Below are positions 1 through 10,731 of a stretch of 64,000 bases of DNA, piece after piece. The notes beneath the pieces were generated by a model that had not been told where the DNA came from, searched no databases, and saw nothing but the letters and a program-made list of their open reading frames with translations. Position 1 is the first letter of the stretch. Every line of letters begins with the position of its first letter. Position numbers and translations under genes: made by a program. This DNA comes from Nilaparvata lugens (taxonomy: Eukaryota; Arthropoda; Insecta; Hemiptera; Delphacidae). The stretch spans positions 99,206,380 through 99,270,379 of the forward strand of contig NC_052518.1 of assembly GCF_014356525.2 (NCBI RefSeq). The letters are read 5' to 3'.

Positions 1-260
1 ACCCCCTCACCCACCCACACCAATAGACGTTGCCAATTCGTCAAGTTTATTACAAAAATATTAATTATATCTCATTTAAAATCAACTGTAAACAACGTTG
101 ATCAACTCTTTTTTGGCAGCGTTGCACTCATTTCTTCCAATTTCCATCTGACTATATTCGTACGGTTGACTATAGTAGAAGGGTCACAGTTCATCAAGCA
201 AATAATACAAATAAATTCTTTCAGTTGTGTTGTGAGTAATGTTGTGGTACTTTTCCATAA

Positions 261-463
261 TGAAAACACGAATTGAAAAGTCAACCACTTTTTTATTATG
301 ATAAAATATTATAATATATACAGAACCTTGTTTCGTGGCTTTACCAGCCACATCTTCAGCTGTTTGTTTACAAGTTCATGGTAAAGCCACGAAACCAGGA
401 TCTGTGAATATTATATTTTATAATAATAAAAAGTGGTTGACAATATTTCAATTTGTGTTTTCA
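261..463. repeat. Fold-back (hairpin) MITE-like element
   Basis: The two arms, 261-346 and 379-463, are imperfect reverse complements: TGAAAACACGAATTG at the outer left pairs with the CAATTTGTGTTTTCA side at the outer right, and GGCTTTACCA meets TGGTAAAGCC around a ~32-nt loop. Short open frames here are by-products of the palindrome. No coding content; a non-autonomous fold-back element is the likely identity. Confidence 0.75.
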
Positions 464-2599
464 CAAATAAATTCGAATATTTTTTTTCCTTCATTTTTTA
501 CACATTTTCTAAACGTATTGTTTTTTCGAAAGTTTCGTGTACATTATACAAAAGAAATTATAATAATTCCTAGCCACAACAGTGAATGATACATTGATAA
601 TTTTCTCGATTTTAGATTCTGTTTAAGATTACGCCAAAACGAACATTATTGCTATTGGATTTTGGATTTTAACCGCCCCTAAGGTCACCCAATTTTCCAA
701 GCTATTCTCAGAACTGTTATCAGTTTGACGAGCATTACAGAAGTCTTCAGACCAAAAGCATTATTAGAAAAAAATTACAATTTTTGTAGTATCGATAATT
801 GGGAAAATTACAATTTAGTTCGCATTCATTCATTTATCAATCTGTTGGGTGAAGAGCAAATTTGGGGTACAGTTGACCCTCCCTTACATTAGTTATTGTA
901 ATCACACATGTAATCAAAAGTTACCATTGAAAAAAAAAATCAGAATTTCGTTCGAATCTTCTAGAACAATATTACTGCTAGATTTGACTGCTAGTCGGTC
1001 TATTTAATAACGAAAAGTGACCCAATATTAAAGGTTTACAGCGTTAATACTGAATTAACTTTTTTCGAAAAAGATATTTTGAAAAATAACAATAATCAAA
1101 TTGTCACATAAATTTGGGTTATGATGAAATCATTAGTCTTCTTGGAAGTTTCAAGACCAACTAATAGCTCTACAGAGGATTCTAAATAATGCAACCAATC
1201 ATTTAGGAAAGCTAATAGTACACTTCTTTAGGAATAAAATAATAGAAAAAAACCATTAGTACAACATTTTGAAGCAAAATGAACGAAATTGGAACACCAT
1301 GAATGTTTAGGAGGGGATGTTAGAAATTCATTTATATCTACATTACTGTCATATTTTTATGGGTACGATGCTTTCATTATTTTTATGTATTGTTAGATGT
1401 ATCGCCTAAATCCACAGAATGAGTTTCGGAATTCGTAAAATAGAACTGCATAAATTTTCGGAATGCAAGTAGGCTACCGTTCACTTCAACTAAATCATAA
1501 CTACAGATGTAAATTACTGAGATATTGCAATTATTAAAATGCTAATGAATTAATTATTATTATTAAACGAAAATCCAAATTAAATGCTGTAATTCACCCC
1601 GAAGACTTCTGCTACTGCAAATAACTTATTGACAACACAGTAAACAGCTAGTTGGAAATTCAATGAGCGCTACTATTCAAAAAATTATACTATTTTTTGA
1701 ATAGTGATTTTTTAATAATAATTAAATCATAACTCGTATAATTATTGCGAAAATCTTACAGAATTATTCGCTTTTGAGAAAAGTTGACCAAAATAGCGAG
1801 CTAAGATACTTTCTGTACAGAATACTGATACGTCTTCGAATCAAATGTTATGTTTGAATGGGACAAGTTCCAGAGTTCTTTAGTGAATACAAGAATTTTC
1901 AAGTCAAAACTTGAAGTACTGAAAGTCTACAAAAAAACCTATTTATGATATTCTTTCACAATTGAATGAATTCTCCTAGAATTTATATTATGAGAGATCA
2001 AATATGTCTTGTGTAGGAAATATCTTAGAGAGTATATACTCAAAAATTCACGAGTTTATTTGCACCCAGTTCAGCAATGGATCTCCCCCAAGATTTCAAA
2101 TTTGGACGCTCATATCGCATAAATTAAAAATGATAACACAATTTGTTTCCTTGGAAATTCGTTTCATCTAGGGAGCTTGATAGTACCTAAATCGAGATAC
2201 TTTGAAAACTTTCACCAGTAAAAGATATCCAAAAGCGTAGTGCACAGCCTAAAAAAGCAAGGTTCAAGATCACACGCTAGAAGAAATTGAGTTTAGCGGA
2301 AAATTAGATGAAAACCGCGTACATCATACACTTGTAGGTACTTTGTTGACACTGTGCATCTATTGAGTAACGTTGTTGTCTACTACGTTATTGTCTAACA
2401 TTGAGTTACATTGAGTAACGTTATTTTCAAAAAAATAATATTATTATATATTCGAAAAAACTGAGAAACCGGTAGAACATGAAAAGTCAATTTTGTGCGT
2501 TATTTGATATTCGAAAGATTTTCTAAAACCTCTCTCAACAAGATCTCCCAAGTCTCACTGAAACCTGCCTGGCAAATTCAGTAACTTTAGCACAATCAG
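464..2599. other. AT-rich stretch without recognisable gene
   Basis: I see no coding exon on either strand. The only recognisable item is a partial copy, at 1539-1677, of the fold-back element that is complete at 58.8-59.1 kb (shared AAACGAAAATCC, CCCCGAAGACTTCTGCTACT and CAATGAGCGCTACTAT). Confidence 0.5.
1539..1677 (+). repeat. Half copy of a fold-back element
   Basis: It matches the left arm of the 58841-59075 palindrome closely over ~135 bp but lacks the second arm; instead a short unrelated hairpin (CTATTCAAAAAA / TTTTTTGAATAG) follows. It is probably a truncated or internally deleted copy. Confidence 0.7.
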
Positions 2600-2864
2600 T
2601 CTCGAAAAATGTGGGGAAATGCAAAACAAAAATGTTGTATTTCGTGCTTCTTAACAGGATCTCAAAAGTCTTCAGCTGCAAATAAGTGCCAAGTAGACTA
2701 CCACCGTTACTAATTCGTTCTCCAAAAAATCTGGAAGAACGCAAAAATAATCTAAACATAACACTAACCATGTAATATGAAATAAAACTGTGAGCAAATA
2801 TTTAAATGAAAAAAAAACCATAAAGTCTCAAGTTGTACCTAAATTTCAAGTTTTGACATTTCTG
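2600..2864 (-). repeat. Dispersed repeat B, copy 1
   Basis: About 265 bp that recur at 8114-8382 with roughly 80-85% identity by eye (shared GTGCTTCTTAACA, CAGCTGCAAATAA, AAAAATAATCTAAACATAAC, AAATTTCAAGTTTTGACAT). No terminal inverted repeats or tail were seen. Class unknown; the listed strand is arbitrary. Confidence 0.65.
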
Positions 2865-2910
2865 GATGATTCTCATTGGCATTGACATTCTTTTACATAT
2901 ACCAGAAAAT

Positions 2911-3422
2911 GTATTTTCGCCACACTGCACAGAAAGCAGCTGTTTTCCAGTCCCTACATAGATCTGAAAGGCATTGTTTGCAGACGACTCTCGTCTGACG
3001 TCAGAACAGGTTTCTTTCCGGCCTAGGCCGGAAAGAGTACCCTTTCCAGCCGCTAACATGGAACTAAGAAAGGTGATCAAAAAACAGCTGATCAAAAAAC
3101 TTCATTTCTCAATAATTAAAACATTTATAATAATATCATCTTATTGTCATTTGAAAGAATAAAAAAGTATATACTCAACCTCCCACATAATTGAACATTA
3201 TATTTTAGATTATTTAGACAAATCAGAATATGCTTCTGCTTTCGGAAGTGCTTAGTAAACAACTATTCTCATAGATATATTGTTTATTTTTGTGTGTGGC
3301 GAAAAATAGCGTTCGCACCACGGGAAAAAATGTTTTTCCGGCTCTCAATCTTTTCTCAATCTTGAAAACCGATTTCGAGCCGGAAAAGTCTCATTTTCTG
3401 CTCTAGGTGCGAAATATACTAT
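2911..3422 (+). mobile_element. Modular repeat element, 3-kb copy
   Basis: It begins GTATTTTCGCCACAC and ends GTGCGAAATATACTA, so the ends are loosely inverted (TATTTTCGC / GCGAAATA). The interior has a left module with the GGCCTAGGCCGGAAAG palindrome, a middle module (ACAGCTGATCAAAAAACTTCAT...) and a right module with the paired CCGGCTCTCAATC and GATTTCGAGCCGG. The left module recurs reversed at ~43.9 kb, the middle and right modules at 62.1-62.6 kb. Probably a non-autonomous DNA element; class not determined. Confidence 0.65.
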
Positions 3423-3848
3423 AGGGGATTGGTAGCACTGAGCTGCCTTGTAAAAAGCTTGTTTAGTTTACTCCGATATTTATAGTAAATTCTAAGTGTT
3501 TAATTGATTTGTCTAGAGTGAAGTGTGTTCTTAGTACTTCTTTGAGTTTTGATGCATCCTACCTGATTCGAATATCCAGTCACATCGATTCGGTAGTGTA
3601 AAAAACCACTCGCATAGCACAGAACCTATTGTGACGAGCTTAGGAATCCATTTTGCGGCCAGTTTTCGCCTGTGGATGTTATCACCAAACAAACAACTCT
3701 GTCTACTGACTTCTCTTCAAAAGGGGAAGCTGGCTAGTATAGACAGATATCGTTATCATCCCATCGATTCAATCAACAGCTCAACACTCCAGATAATCAA
3801 CTGTTGTCTCCCGTGTCTCGACGGTTGCCTCAACCGTCTCCCGTTGCT
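3423..3848. other. Unassigned stretch between repeats
   Basis: One 73-codon open frame (3631-3852, plus strand) has no recognisable motif and no splice support. It may be the 5' end of the LINE remnant that follows. No host gene is seen. Confidence 0.35.
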
Positions 3849-5230
3849 ATGACTACGATCTGCGTCACTTGTGGACATCGCAGGTTGAAGCTGTTCAACC
3901 TTGAATTTTCTAATCGGCGGATAAGCGGATAAGCCCTACGAAGATAGTCTGCACAATCTCTACAGCAGCCTGATCAGTTGTTTTCGTATTTGAACTTTAG
4001 AAACATGGAAAATAAAAATCTCTGTTGGAGCAGCTGAAATCATTCATATCAGACGAACTTAATTCTATTAAAACAGAAATGAGTAACAATAATACGGCGG
4101 TCAAAACTTTAGAATAGAATAGAATAGAATAGAATAGAATGACTGCCTTTATTTTATACCTGGGAGGGCGAAGTTAGAGCGCAGTCGGCCCTCTCTTACA
4201 CTTAACCCTTAACTAGTGGAGACTTGTGAGAAAGAACTTATGAACGCAATAACTGAACTGAAAACATATATCAGCACTTGTAATGTGAAAATAGATAAGT
4301 TGACCAAGGAGACTGTCACAGTAAAATAATCAGTGTTCAAGAGTTTGTGTTTCTTGAATAGTTCCAAATTTTCTCAAATAACTCAATATTATTCGTTAAA
4401 AGTGATAATTGAGTGGAATATTTCTAATTAATTGATCAATTTAAGCCATCTAAATTCAAAATTTATAGTTTTAATGTTCATTTTGGACAAACATTTTATA
4501 AAAATTGTACACGTGAAATTCTAACCTTATCTTGGACTTTGTCATCACCTCTAAATTTGGAAGAAAAATAGCACAAGGACTACCTTATTATTTTATCTTT
4601 CAATGTTATTACATTAATGTCATTTGCATTGTACATAAATAAATAACAATTTCGGAAAATATTGATTTCCCCCTCAATAAAACCACAATCAATCGATGCT
4701 ACCAAATGCCATCTCGGAATTCAAAGGCATTTCCCCCATTGTATTGAAATTTTACAACGAATCGGATAAGAGAGGATTCCTATAGTCAGCGCGGAAGTCA
4801 TCTGGGGTTTTGAAGACTGGAACCAGAACAAACCATTTTTTCAATAGTTTATGTCACTCTACTTTTATTCTCTTTTCAAACGTGCAAAGGATTTTCAATC
4901 AAGAGGTGTGTTCAAGTATGTGTGGTTCAGGAATAACGAACTGCTGGTTAAGGAATCAGACTGAAATAAAACCATTGAAATCAGATATGCTGAGGACATA
5001 GGTGCTTTGGTTGGTGATGAGGACCCTCACTACTCGGGAGACGACTTTGAAAGTCCTTTGAAGCACAGAAGCTTCGGAAAATAGAAATAAAACAACGGCA
5101 GCCACAAGGAAAAAAGAAAAGTGAAGAGAGGCAGAGAAAAGGTAACCTATCTGTAATTTTTGAGAGAGGCAGATATTGTAAGAGATGACTCAAAAATACG
5201 AAGTGAAGAGTATTCAGATATTGGAATAAT
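3849..5230 (+). mobile_element. LINE ORF1-like remnant, decayed
   Basis: Three plus-strand pieces look like a non-LTR retrotransposon ORF1. At 3849 an ATG opens a frame containing CVTCGH, a zinc-finger-like start. Around 4040-4310 are coiled-coil-like frames (DELNSIKTEMSNNN and later ELMNAITELKTYIS), split by an unrelated insertion at 4111-4212. Around 4890-5010 is GVFKYVWFRNNELLVKES, resembling the C-terminal part of such ORF1 proteins. Frameshifts and stops separate the pieces. Assignment rests on motif resemblance only. Confidence 0.4.
4111..4212 (-). mobile_element. 3' end of a LINE-like element, reversed
   Basis: A GAATA pentamer run followed by GACTGCCTTTATTT and GGCGCAGTCGGCCCTCTCTT-like sequence. 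Read on the minus strand it ends AATAAAGGCAGTC plus ATTCT repeats, a typical LINE 3' terminus with short tail repeats. The same sequence is at 42433-42520. It interrupts the coiled-coil frame of the older LINE here. Confidence 0.6.
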
Positions 5231-5238
5231 ATTTCGGA

Positions 5239-5690
5239 ATGTTGGAGGATTTTGTAATGTGTATAATTTCAGCGCGGAAACAATTAATTACTTGTCTTAA
5301 GAGCTCTATAATTTGTTTCCCTGAGACTTTTCTTGTCAACAATGATTTTCCTAGATCGGCATGGTTTGAGTATTATAATGTGTTCATTTTGGATGGATTT
5401 GGTTATGAATTTCAGTATAAAGAATTTTCTGTATATAAAGAATTTACATTAATAAACATAGAGAACTTTTCAACCTCCGTATATCGCCTTACAATCTCCG
5501 TCCCTCAACCATTACCTTTGAACCACACAATGCAGTTCTATCCATTTGTAGAAGACAGTTTGATTATATTGTTCATAGGCTTATAAATGTGATACCTGCT
5601 CTTTTTATAACAGATAATTTGAATGGAAGACTTCTGAGAGAGATAGATTTATGGATTGCTTCTTCACATCCTTGGATAAGTGATGTCTTG
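5239..5690 (+). mobile_element. LINE endonuclease-like fragment
   Basis: The 115-codon frame from 5239 contains SIICFPETFLVNNDFP and YYNVFILDGFGYEF, resembling the conserved TETWL region of the APE-type endonuclease of Jockey/CR1-like LINEs (TE to PE here). The rest, up to a stop in the 5680s, is compatible but not diagnostic. It follows the ORF1-like pieces in the same orientation, supporting one decayed element from 3.8 to 6.0 kb. Confidence 0.4.
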
Positions 5691-6034
5691 TAATATTGTA
5701 ACTAGGATAAGTTCACAATCATTCAAGAATGTCTGCTTTTTTATTTTATTATCTCGTATTTTCTTACTTTTTTTTACTTTCCTTCTTAGTATTTTTTTCA
5801 AATTTAGATGTAATAGGAATCTACCAATTTTATTTATCTTAGAAATAATTTTGTTTTTAGTAACACTCGGCCCCTGCGCTCAGGTTTTTAACCTTTTCAT
5901 GGACTTTCCGTATTTAATAATAATACTATTTTACTTTCAACTTATTTTGCTAATTGTCAATTGTATTTATTTAATTATAGACATTCATGTAGGCATTGCA
6001 TGAAGGAAAAATAAACGATTGATTGATTGAATTG
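5691..6034 (+). mobile_element. Probable LINE 3' end
   Basis: T-rich sequence ending in GGAAAAATAAACGATTGATTGATTGA, that is a polyadenylation-like AATAAA followed by a short tandem tail (GATT). A decayed reverse transcriptase starts immediately after, so this is an element boundary. The 107-codon hydrophobic frame at 5680-6003 is probably a consequence of T-richness, not a membrane protein gene. Confidence 0.45.
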
Positions 6035-6900
6035 TTCAAGATCTTGCCAGCCTCGTGGGGACATTACTTGTTGAACTAGTTCAATAATGTATTCAACTCA
6101 GGAGTAGCACCTGAGAGCTGGGGACAAATACTTATGTTCCATCTATTTAAGAAGGGAGACCCTTGCTTACCAGAAAACTTTCGAGGAATCGCGCTAATCA
6201 ATGCCATAACAAAACTGTATACAAGTATCTTAGCTGAAATGATAATGCAATGAGCAGAATTAGAGGGTGAACTCCCTGCAGAGTGGTTTCAGAAGAAACA
6301 GAGGATGCAAAAACAACATATTTGTGCTCAGCTCAGCTTTAGGTGGTTGTGCTCAGCTACTCGACTCCAAAAAAGGACAGTTTTCACCATGTTCATGGAT
6401 TACAAACGAGCTTTTGATAGTTAGGATTACTCAATTAACCTAATGTCCTAACCTCTGTAGTCTTGGCATATCCACAAAAATGATTAAGACTATATTCAAT
6501 ATTATGGCCTAAGCTCTGTAGTCTTGGCATATCCTCAAAAATGATTAAGACTATCAAGTCCCTACATGATATTGCAGTTGTACAATTGAACACCGGCTCG
6601 GAATCGAGAATCAATGTCACCAAAGGCGTCTTGCAGGGTGATTCAATGAGTCCTCTACTCTTTTCATTGTTCATAAGCGACATTGTATCCTTTTTTGAAA
6701 ATCATGGATGTAAAGGAGTTAATTTGAGGGGAGACAGAGATCTTGTGGCGCTGCTATATGCAGATGATCTTGTGGTTCTAGATGTCATCAAGGGGTATTA
6801 GGAGAGCATTAGATATTTTGTTGGAATACTGAACGTTGAATAATCTGGAAGTGAAAGTTCTAAAAACAAAAGTGATACCAGTAAGAAAAGGTGGTAGAGG
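6035..6900 (+). pseudogene. LINE reverse transcriptase, broken
   Basis: Conserved RT blocks lie in order on the plus strand. First comes FKKGDPCLPENFRGIAL..AITKLYT near 6140-6220, then motif A as FMDYKRAFDS near 6390-6420, motif B as GVLQGDSMSPLLFSLF near 6630-6675, and motif C as LLYADDLVVL near 6750-6780. Frames change between them, and a 62-bp tandem duplication (CTCTGTAGTCTTGGCATATCC at ~6452 and ~6514) sits between motifs A and B. It is a dead non-LTR element; the exact clade is uncertain. Confidence 0.85.
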
Positions 6901-7560
6901 CAACAAACGACAGATCAGATAACTTTTCAAGATCAGCAAATTGAAACTACAAGTAGATCTTGCGGTTTTTTCTTCATCTGGACTCTTCTCTGCAAATATG
7001 GACGAAGCTAGTAAGAAAGAGCGGATGGCAGCAAATAAACTAAACTAACACTTATTGACATGGGCTGCTTTTAAATTAATAAAATACCCTGTATAGTCTG
7101 ATTTTTACTCTAATATTGGCGTATGAAGGAGGCTCCTTTTTTCTTTTATATTATCCTTGAAATGCAAAATTTCCAAAAACCTTGTATATACGTCGACGCG
7201 CAATAAAAAAAGGAACATACCTGTCAAATTTCATGAAAATCTATTACCGCTTTGCGCCGTAAATGCGCAACATATAAACATAAACATTCAAACATTTAAA
7301 CATTAAGAGAAATGCCAAACCGTCGACTTGAATCTTAGACCTCACTTCGCTCGGTCAATAAATGATTGTGCAGTTTCAATTTCGTATGTTCAACCATTAT
7401 TGAGAAAAAAGTGAAAATGCAAAATGGCCGCTGTGTGAGTAATTGAAGACTTCCGGACAATCTAAATATGATATTTCGATATGTTTTTTACCCAGGAACA
7501 ATGCCCTAGAGTAGCTTGTAGAGTTCGTAAACACTGTAGATGGAAAATGTGCCTTATCAG
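6901..7560. other. Degraded LINE interior
   Basis: No clear frame. The stretch separates the RT motifs from a C-terminal LINE-like piece in the same orientation, so it is probably the decayed middle of that element with later insertions. No host gene is seen. Confidence 0.35.
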
Positions 7561-7852
7561 TTAACTGAGATTAGCCCAACCAAACCACTCTACAATCTAC
7601 CATAAAGGATGCACAGCGACGTTTTCAAGTGAGGAGATATGCACGATGAGTAACCAACTAGCTGATAATAATCTCTTTCACGCTCTTTTCGGATGCCCTA
7701 CGTTTGAACATCGCAGAAGGACGTTTTTGGCTGATGGTCAGGGGAATGAGGAAAACTACAGAAATCTATTATGTATTGACTCGGCCACCAAATTAGATAA
7801 AATGTTCTCGTACTTCTCCAGTTATTTGAAATATAGGCCATTTTGTGAATGA
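7561..7852 (+). pseudogene. LINE C-terminal fragment
   Basis: A plus-strand frame reads LADNNLFHALFGCPTFEHRRRTFL and ends at 7852. The H..F.CP.....R pattern is typical of the C-terminal region that follows the reverse transcriptase in R1/I-like LINE ORF2 proteins. With the RT motifs at 6.1-6.8 kb it probably belongs to one decayed element. Confidence 0.5.
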
Positions 7853-8113
7853 TTTAGAGTGATTAAAATTCTCAAGAGACGATTATAAACATTTAAACTG
7901 AAAAAACTTTCTTGATTGAATTGAATTTATTGCCAAAAATTTTACATTTTGATTGTTTAGCATGTTATTTTTCAATTTAAATTGGCAGTGATATACTTTT
8001 ACTTTTCAAGTTCACAATCCACACATGACTCTGTAATTGATAAATTGATTGTATACCAACCTCTTTTTATGTTTCAAGGGAACAAATACAAATATTCAAT
8101 TCTATTCTATCGG

Positions 8114-8382
8114 TCTCGAAAAATTTTGGGAAATGCAAAAAAAATGAAAACGTTGCATTTTGTGCTTCTTAACAAGATCTCACAAGTCTACAGCTGCAAA
8201 TAAATGCCAAGAAGACTATCATCGTAATCAATACGTTTTCCGAAAAATCTTGAAGAACACAAAAATAATCTAAACATAACCCTAACCATAATATGAAATA
8301 AACCTGTGAGCAAAAATTTGAATAAAAAAACCCTCCATCAAGTCTTAATTTGTATCTAAATTTCAAGTTTTGACATTTCTGG
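8114..8382 (-). repeat. Dispersed repeat B, copy 2
   Basis: This is the partner of 2600-2864, sharing the same order of landmarks over ~270 bp. It has drifted by many substitutions and short indels, so it is an old copy. Strand is arbitrary. Confidence 0.65.
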
Positions 8383-8984
8383 GTGACATTCTGGTATACA
8401 TGCATTTCTGGATGATTCAAATTTTTTACATTTCTGAATAATTCTGAAAAAGCTAGGGAGCCCTGTTTTACTGGGTAAGCCGAATAGGTTTTCAGCGTAT
8501 TTCTGGTAAGATTTCAAAATCCGATCCAAGCACACATTTTGAGACTCAAGCCAGCTGCAGTAGCCCAGTTCAGTATACGTTTATTTCGTTTAAAATTTAT
8601 AAAATATTTTAATATTTTTAAAATCTTTGACATTTATTTTGGTTTGTAATTTTCTGTTCACACTATGTTTATTGATTCGAAAAATTATAAATTTTGTTAT
8701 TTGAAAAGTGAAGAATTCAGTCTATGACTTCACATTTACCTCTCCACTCAAATTCAAGATTGGACCAGTTTGGCGTGTAGCCCTAGTATCAATATAATTG
8801 TCAATAAGCTAATAAATACGACACACATGGCAAATTAAATATTCACTCCAAGAATTTTTACTTCACTCTATAACTAATAATTAAAATTTGGCTGAGAATA
8901 TTTTTATACTTGGTTTTGGTAATGAATAGAGGAGATCAACGATTTGGTGAGTTGCTTACTAAACATTCTAGTGTGGCACATACC

Positions 8985-9262
8985 ACGTAGGCCTACTAGG
9001 TAGCCTAGTGGTCTGGAGCGTCGGCACTTCCGCTATTGCGATATCGGTCAAGGGTGCGATTCCCATTGCTTTTGGCATTTATTTGTATATCACTCAACCT
9101 TTTACTGATTTAAAATTATTTTTTTAAAACCTGAAGATAGTGTGGAACACTGAAACTAGTTGTTATAATTTTAATTTTTAATCTATTATTCTAATAATTT
9201 CAAAAAAGGGTACTATAATTCTATTTTATAAATCACTCAACTTATTAGGTACATGCAAATCA
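8985..9262 (+). mobile_element. tRNA-derived SINE
   Basis: An A-box-like TAGCCTAGTGG at 9001-9011 and a B-box-like GGTGCGATTCCC at 9053-9064 have the spacing of an internal RNA polymerase III promoter. No full cloverleaf with a paired acceptor stem is visible, and the sequence continues into a non-tRNA body with GAACACTGAAACTAGTTGT and AAAAAAGGGTACTATAATTC. Parts of that body recur near 29.4, 32.7, 33.7 and 52.1 kb. A SINE fits better than a tRNA gene. Confidence 0.6.
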
Positions 9263-10387
9263 TAGACTTATTTAAAAATCACTAAATAATATTCGCATTT
9301 ATTTTCATATTCCACAAAAAAAATTTCTTACACTCAATGGAAAAACCATTAAATTAATTTTTCTACTGGATTATAATCGATGTGGAAATGTGAGTTTGAA
9401 ATTTATCATTATCTTGATTAACCTACTTAGTTTCTATTCTATGAGTAAGAATGTTATTTGTTTACTATCTGTAAACAAGCTAATTTATTCATAATTAGAG
9501 AAAAGAATGTTGTATTAAAAAAACACTATTGAGAAAAGAATGTACATTGAGAAATCAATGCCCAATGCCTGAACAAAAGGTTGAAGAAATTACGTGCACT
9601 TAGGCCATAGTCAATAACTAAACGATTCTGATCTCAATAGTTTTCTAGAGTTGAAATTTGTATTTTTTATTACATTTGAAATTTGAATTTTTTCATTGAG
9701 TTCAATTATAATATGATACTTTAATGGAGAATTTTTCGATAAGGATAATATGATATTGAAAAAAATTATTTAAGTCACATAATATTTTAGTTTTAAATTT
9801 AAATCAATAAAATTAATAATAGTTTTGATTTTACTATAACCGATCTATTATGTAGGTTTTTACTATAAATTACAGAAATTGAACTATTATACATTTTTAA
9901 AGAATTTACATGGTGGAATTCAACTTGAATTAATGAAGAATTAATTATGGTAATGTAAAGGTTCAGGGAAATAAATAAAAAAATATTATTACTTTCTTTT
10001 ATCTAATAAAAAAATAAAAATATTCTACATAAAATCTTTCCTAGGAAATGAGATGGAATATGACAATGAATCTGATGGATTAAATTCTCTAGAGCATAAA
10101 ATAACAATCACTACCAACAATTTTTCAAACTTGGAAGGTCTTTGGATAATTCTAGCCACTTTGTATTGTGAGAAAGAAAATTTAATTTTATCAGCATGAA
10201 GTATTTCCTAACGACATGAGTGCGATCAATTACTTGAAAATTTGGCAAACAATATTTACTTGTGTAAGATTCGCTTTATGATAACCAAATTCAGTCATTC
10301 ATACTTTCTAGAGCATAGTACAAAGAAGCACACAGAAATCGTCAAATTTATGAGCTTGAAATGGGCATCTCTACATAAACCTTTAGA
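9263..10387. other. AT-rich stretch without recognisable gene
   Basis: Very AT-rich with no open frame of note, no splice-flanked exon and no repeat that I could match elsewhere in the window. Confidence 0.45.
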
Positions 10388-10561
10388 CCCCAACAGTAGG
10401 AGCGTTTTCCGCGCTGAATTCTATTCGCGCGTTTCCAGAAAATGCATAACATCTTATGGGGAACATCTATTTTGCTCGTATAGATCACCCCATAAGAGAA
10501 AATGGATCCGGTTAACGAGCTAAAACAATTCTGCGCGTCTGAAACGCTCCTATCGTTGGGG
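10388..10561. repeat. Imperfect fold-back element
   Basis: CCCCAACAGTAGGAGCG at the left end is mirrored by CGCTCCTATCGTTGGGG at the right, and inner arms share GCGCG/GAATT segments. The middle holds a second small inversion (CTTATGGGG / CCCCATAAG). A small non-autonomous DNA element is likely. It lies just downstream of the exon at 10618-10731. Confidence 0.65.
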
Positions 10562-10617
10562 CCATACTAGAATATCAGAATGTTACCTTTAATGTTATCT
10601 GATAAAAAATTACATAC

Positions 10618-10731
10618 CTGTGAGTTGAAGGGTCTCTGCATCCTAAGAGTCTCAGGGAGACCTCCAGCTTGGGAGAAGACCACTAATGCTGGTGGAGGTA
10701 AAGGATTGGATGCATAAGCAGAATTTTCCAT
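10618..10731 (-). CDS. Well-formed exon of an unrecognised gene
   Basis: On the minus strand a pyrimidine-rich tract ending TGTGTTTACAG precedes ATGGAAAATTCTGC, and the segment ends CAACTCACAG before GTATGTAA, a strong splice donor. Between them are exactly 38 open codons (phase 0) starting MENSAYASNPLPPPALVVF and ending QRPFNSQ. The ATG immediately after the acceptor may be the initiator, with the upstream exon untranslated, or an internal methionine. Codon use and both splice sites make a real exon likely. The rest of the gene would continue below 10.6 kb or beyond the window; I could not recognise further exons in 1-10.6 kb. I do not recognise the protein: the proline-rich peptide suggests a disordered segment. 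Confidence 0.6.

Noticed and set aside
5680..6003. A 107-codon hydrophobic membrane protein
   Set aside because: T-rich sequence naturally yields Phe/Leu/Ile-rich frames; it sits at a LINE 3' end with an AATAAA and tail repeats.
9001..9070. A possible tRNA gene
   Set aside because: A- and B-box-like motifs exist but no paired acceptor stem or clean anticodon arm is visible, and the sequence continues into a repeat body; a SINE is the better reading.
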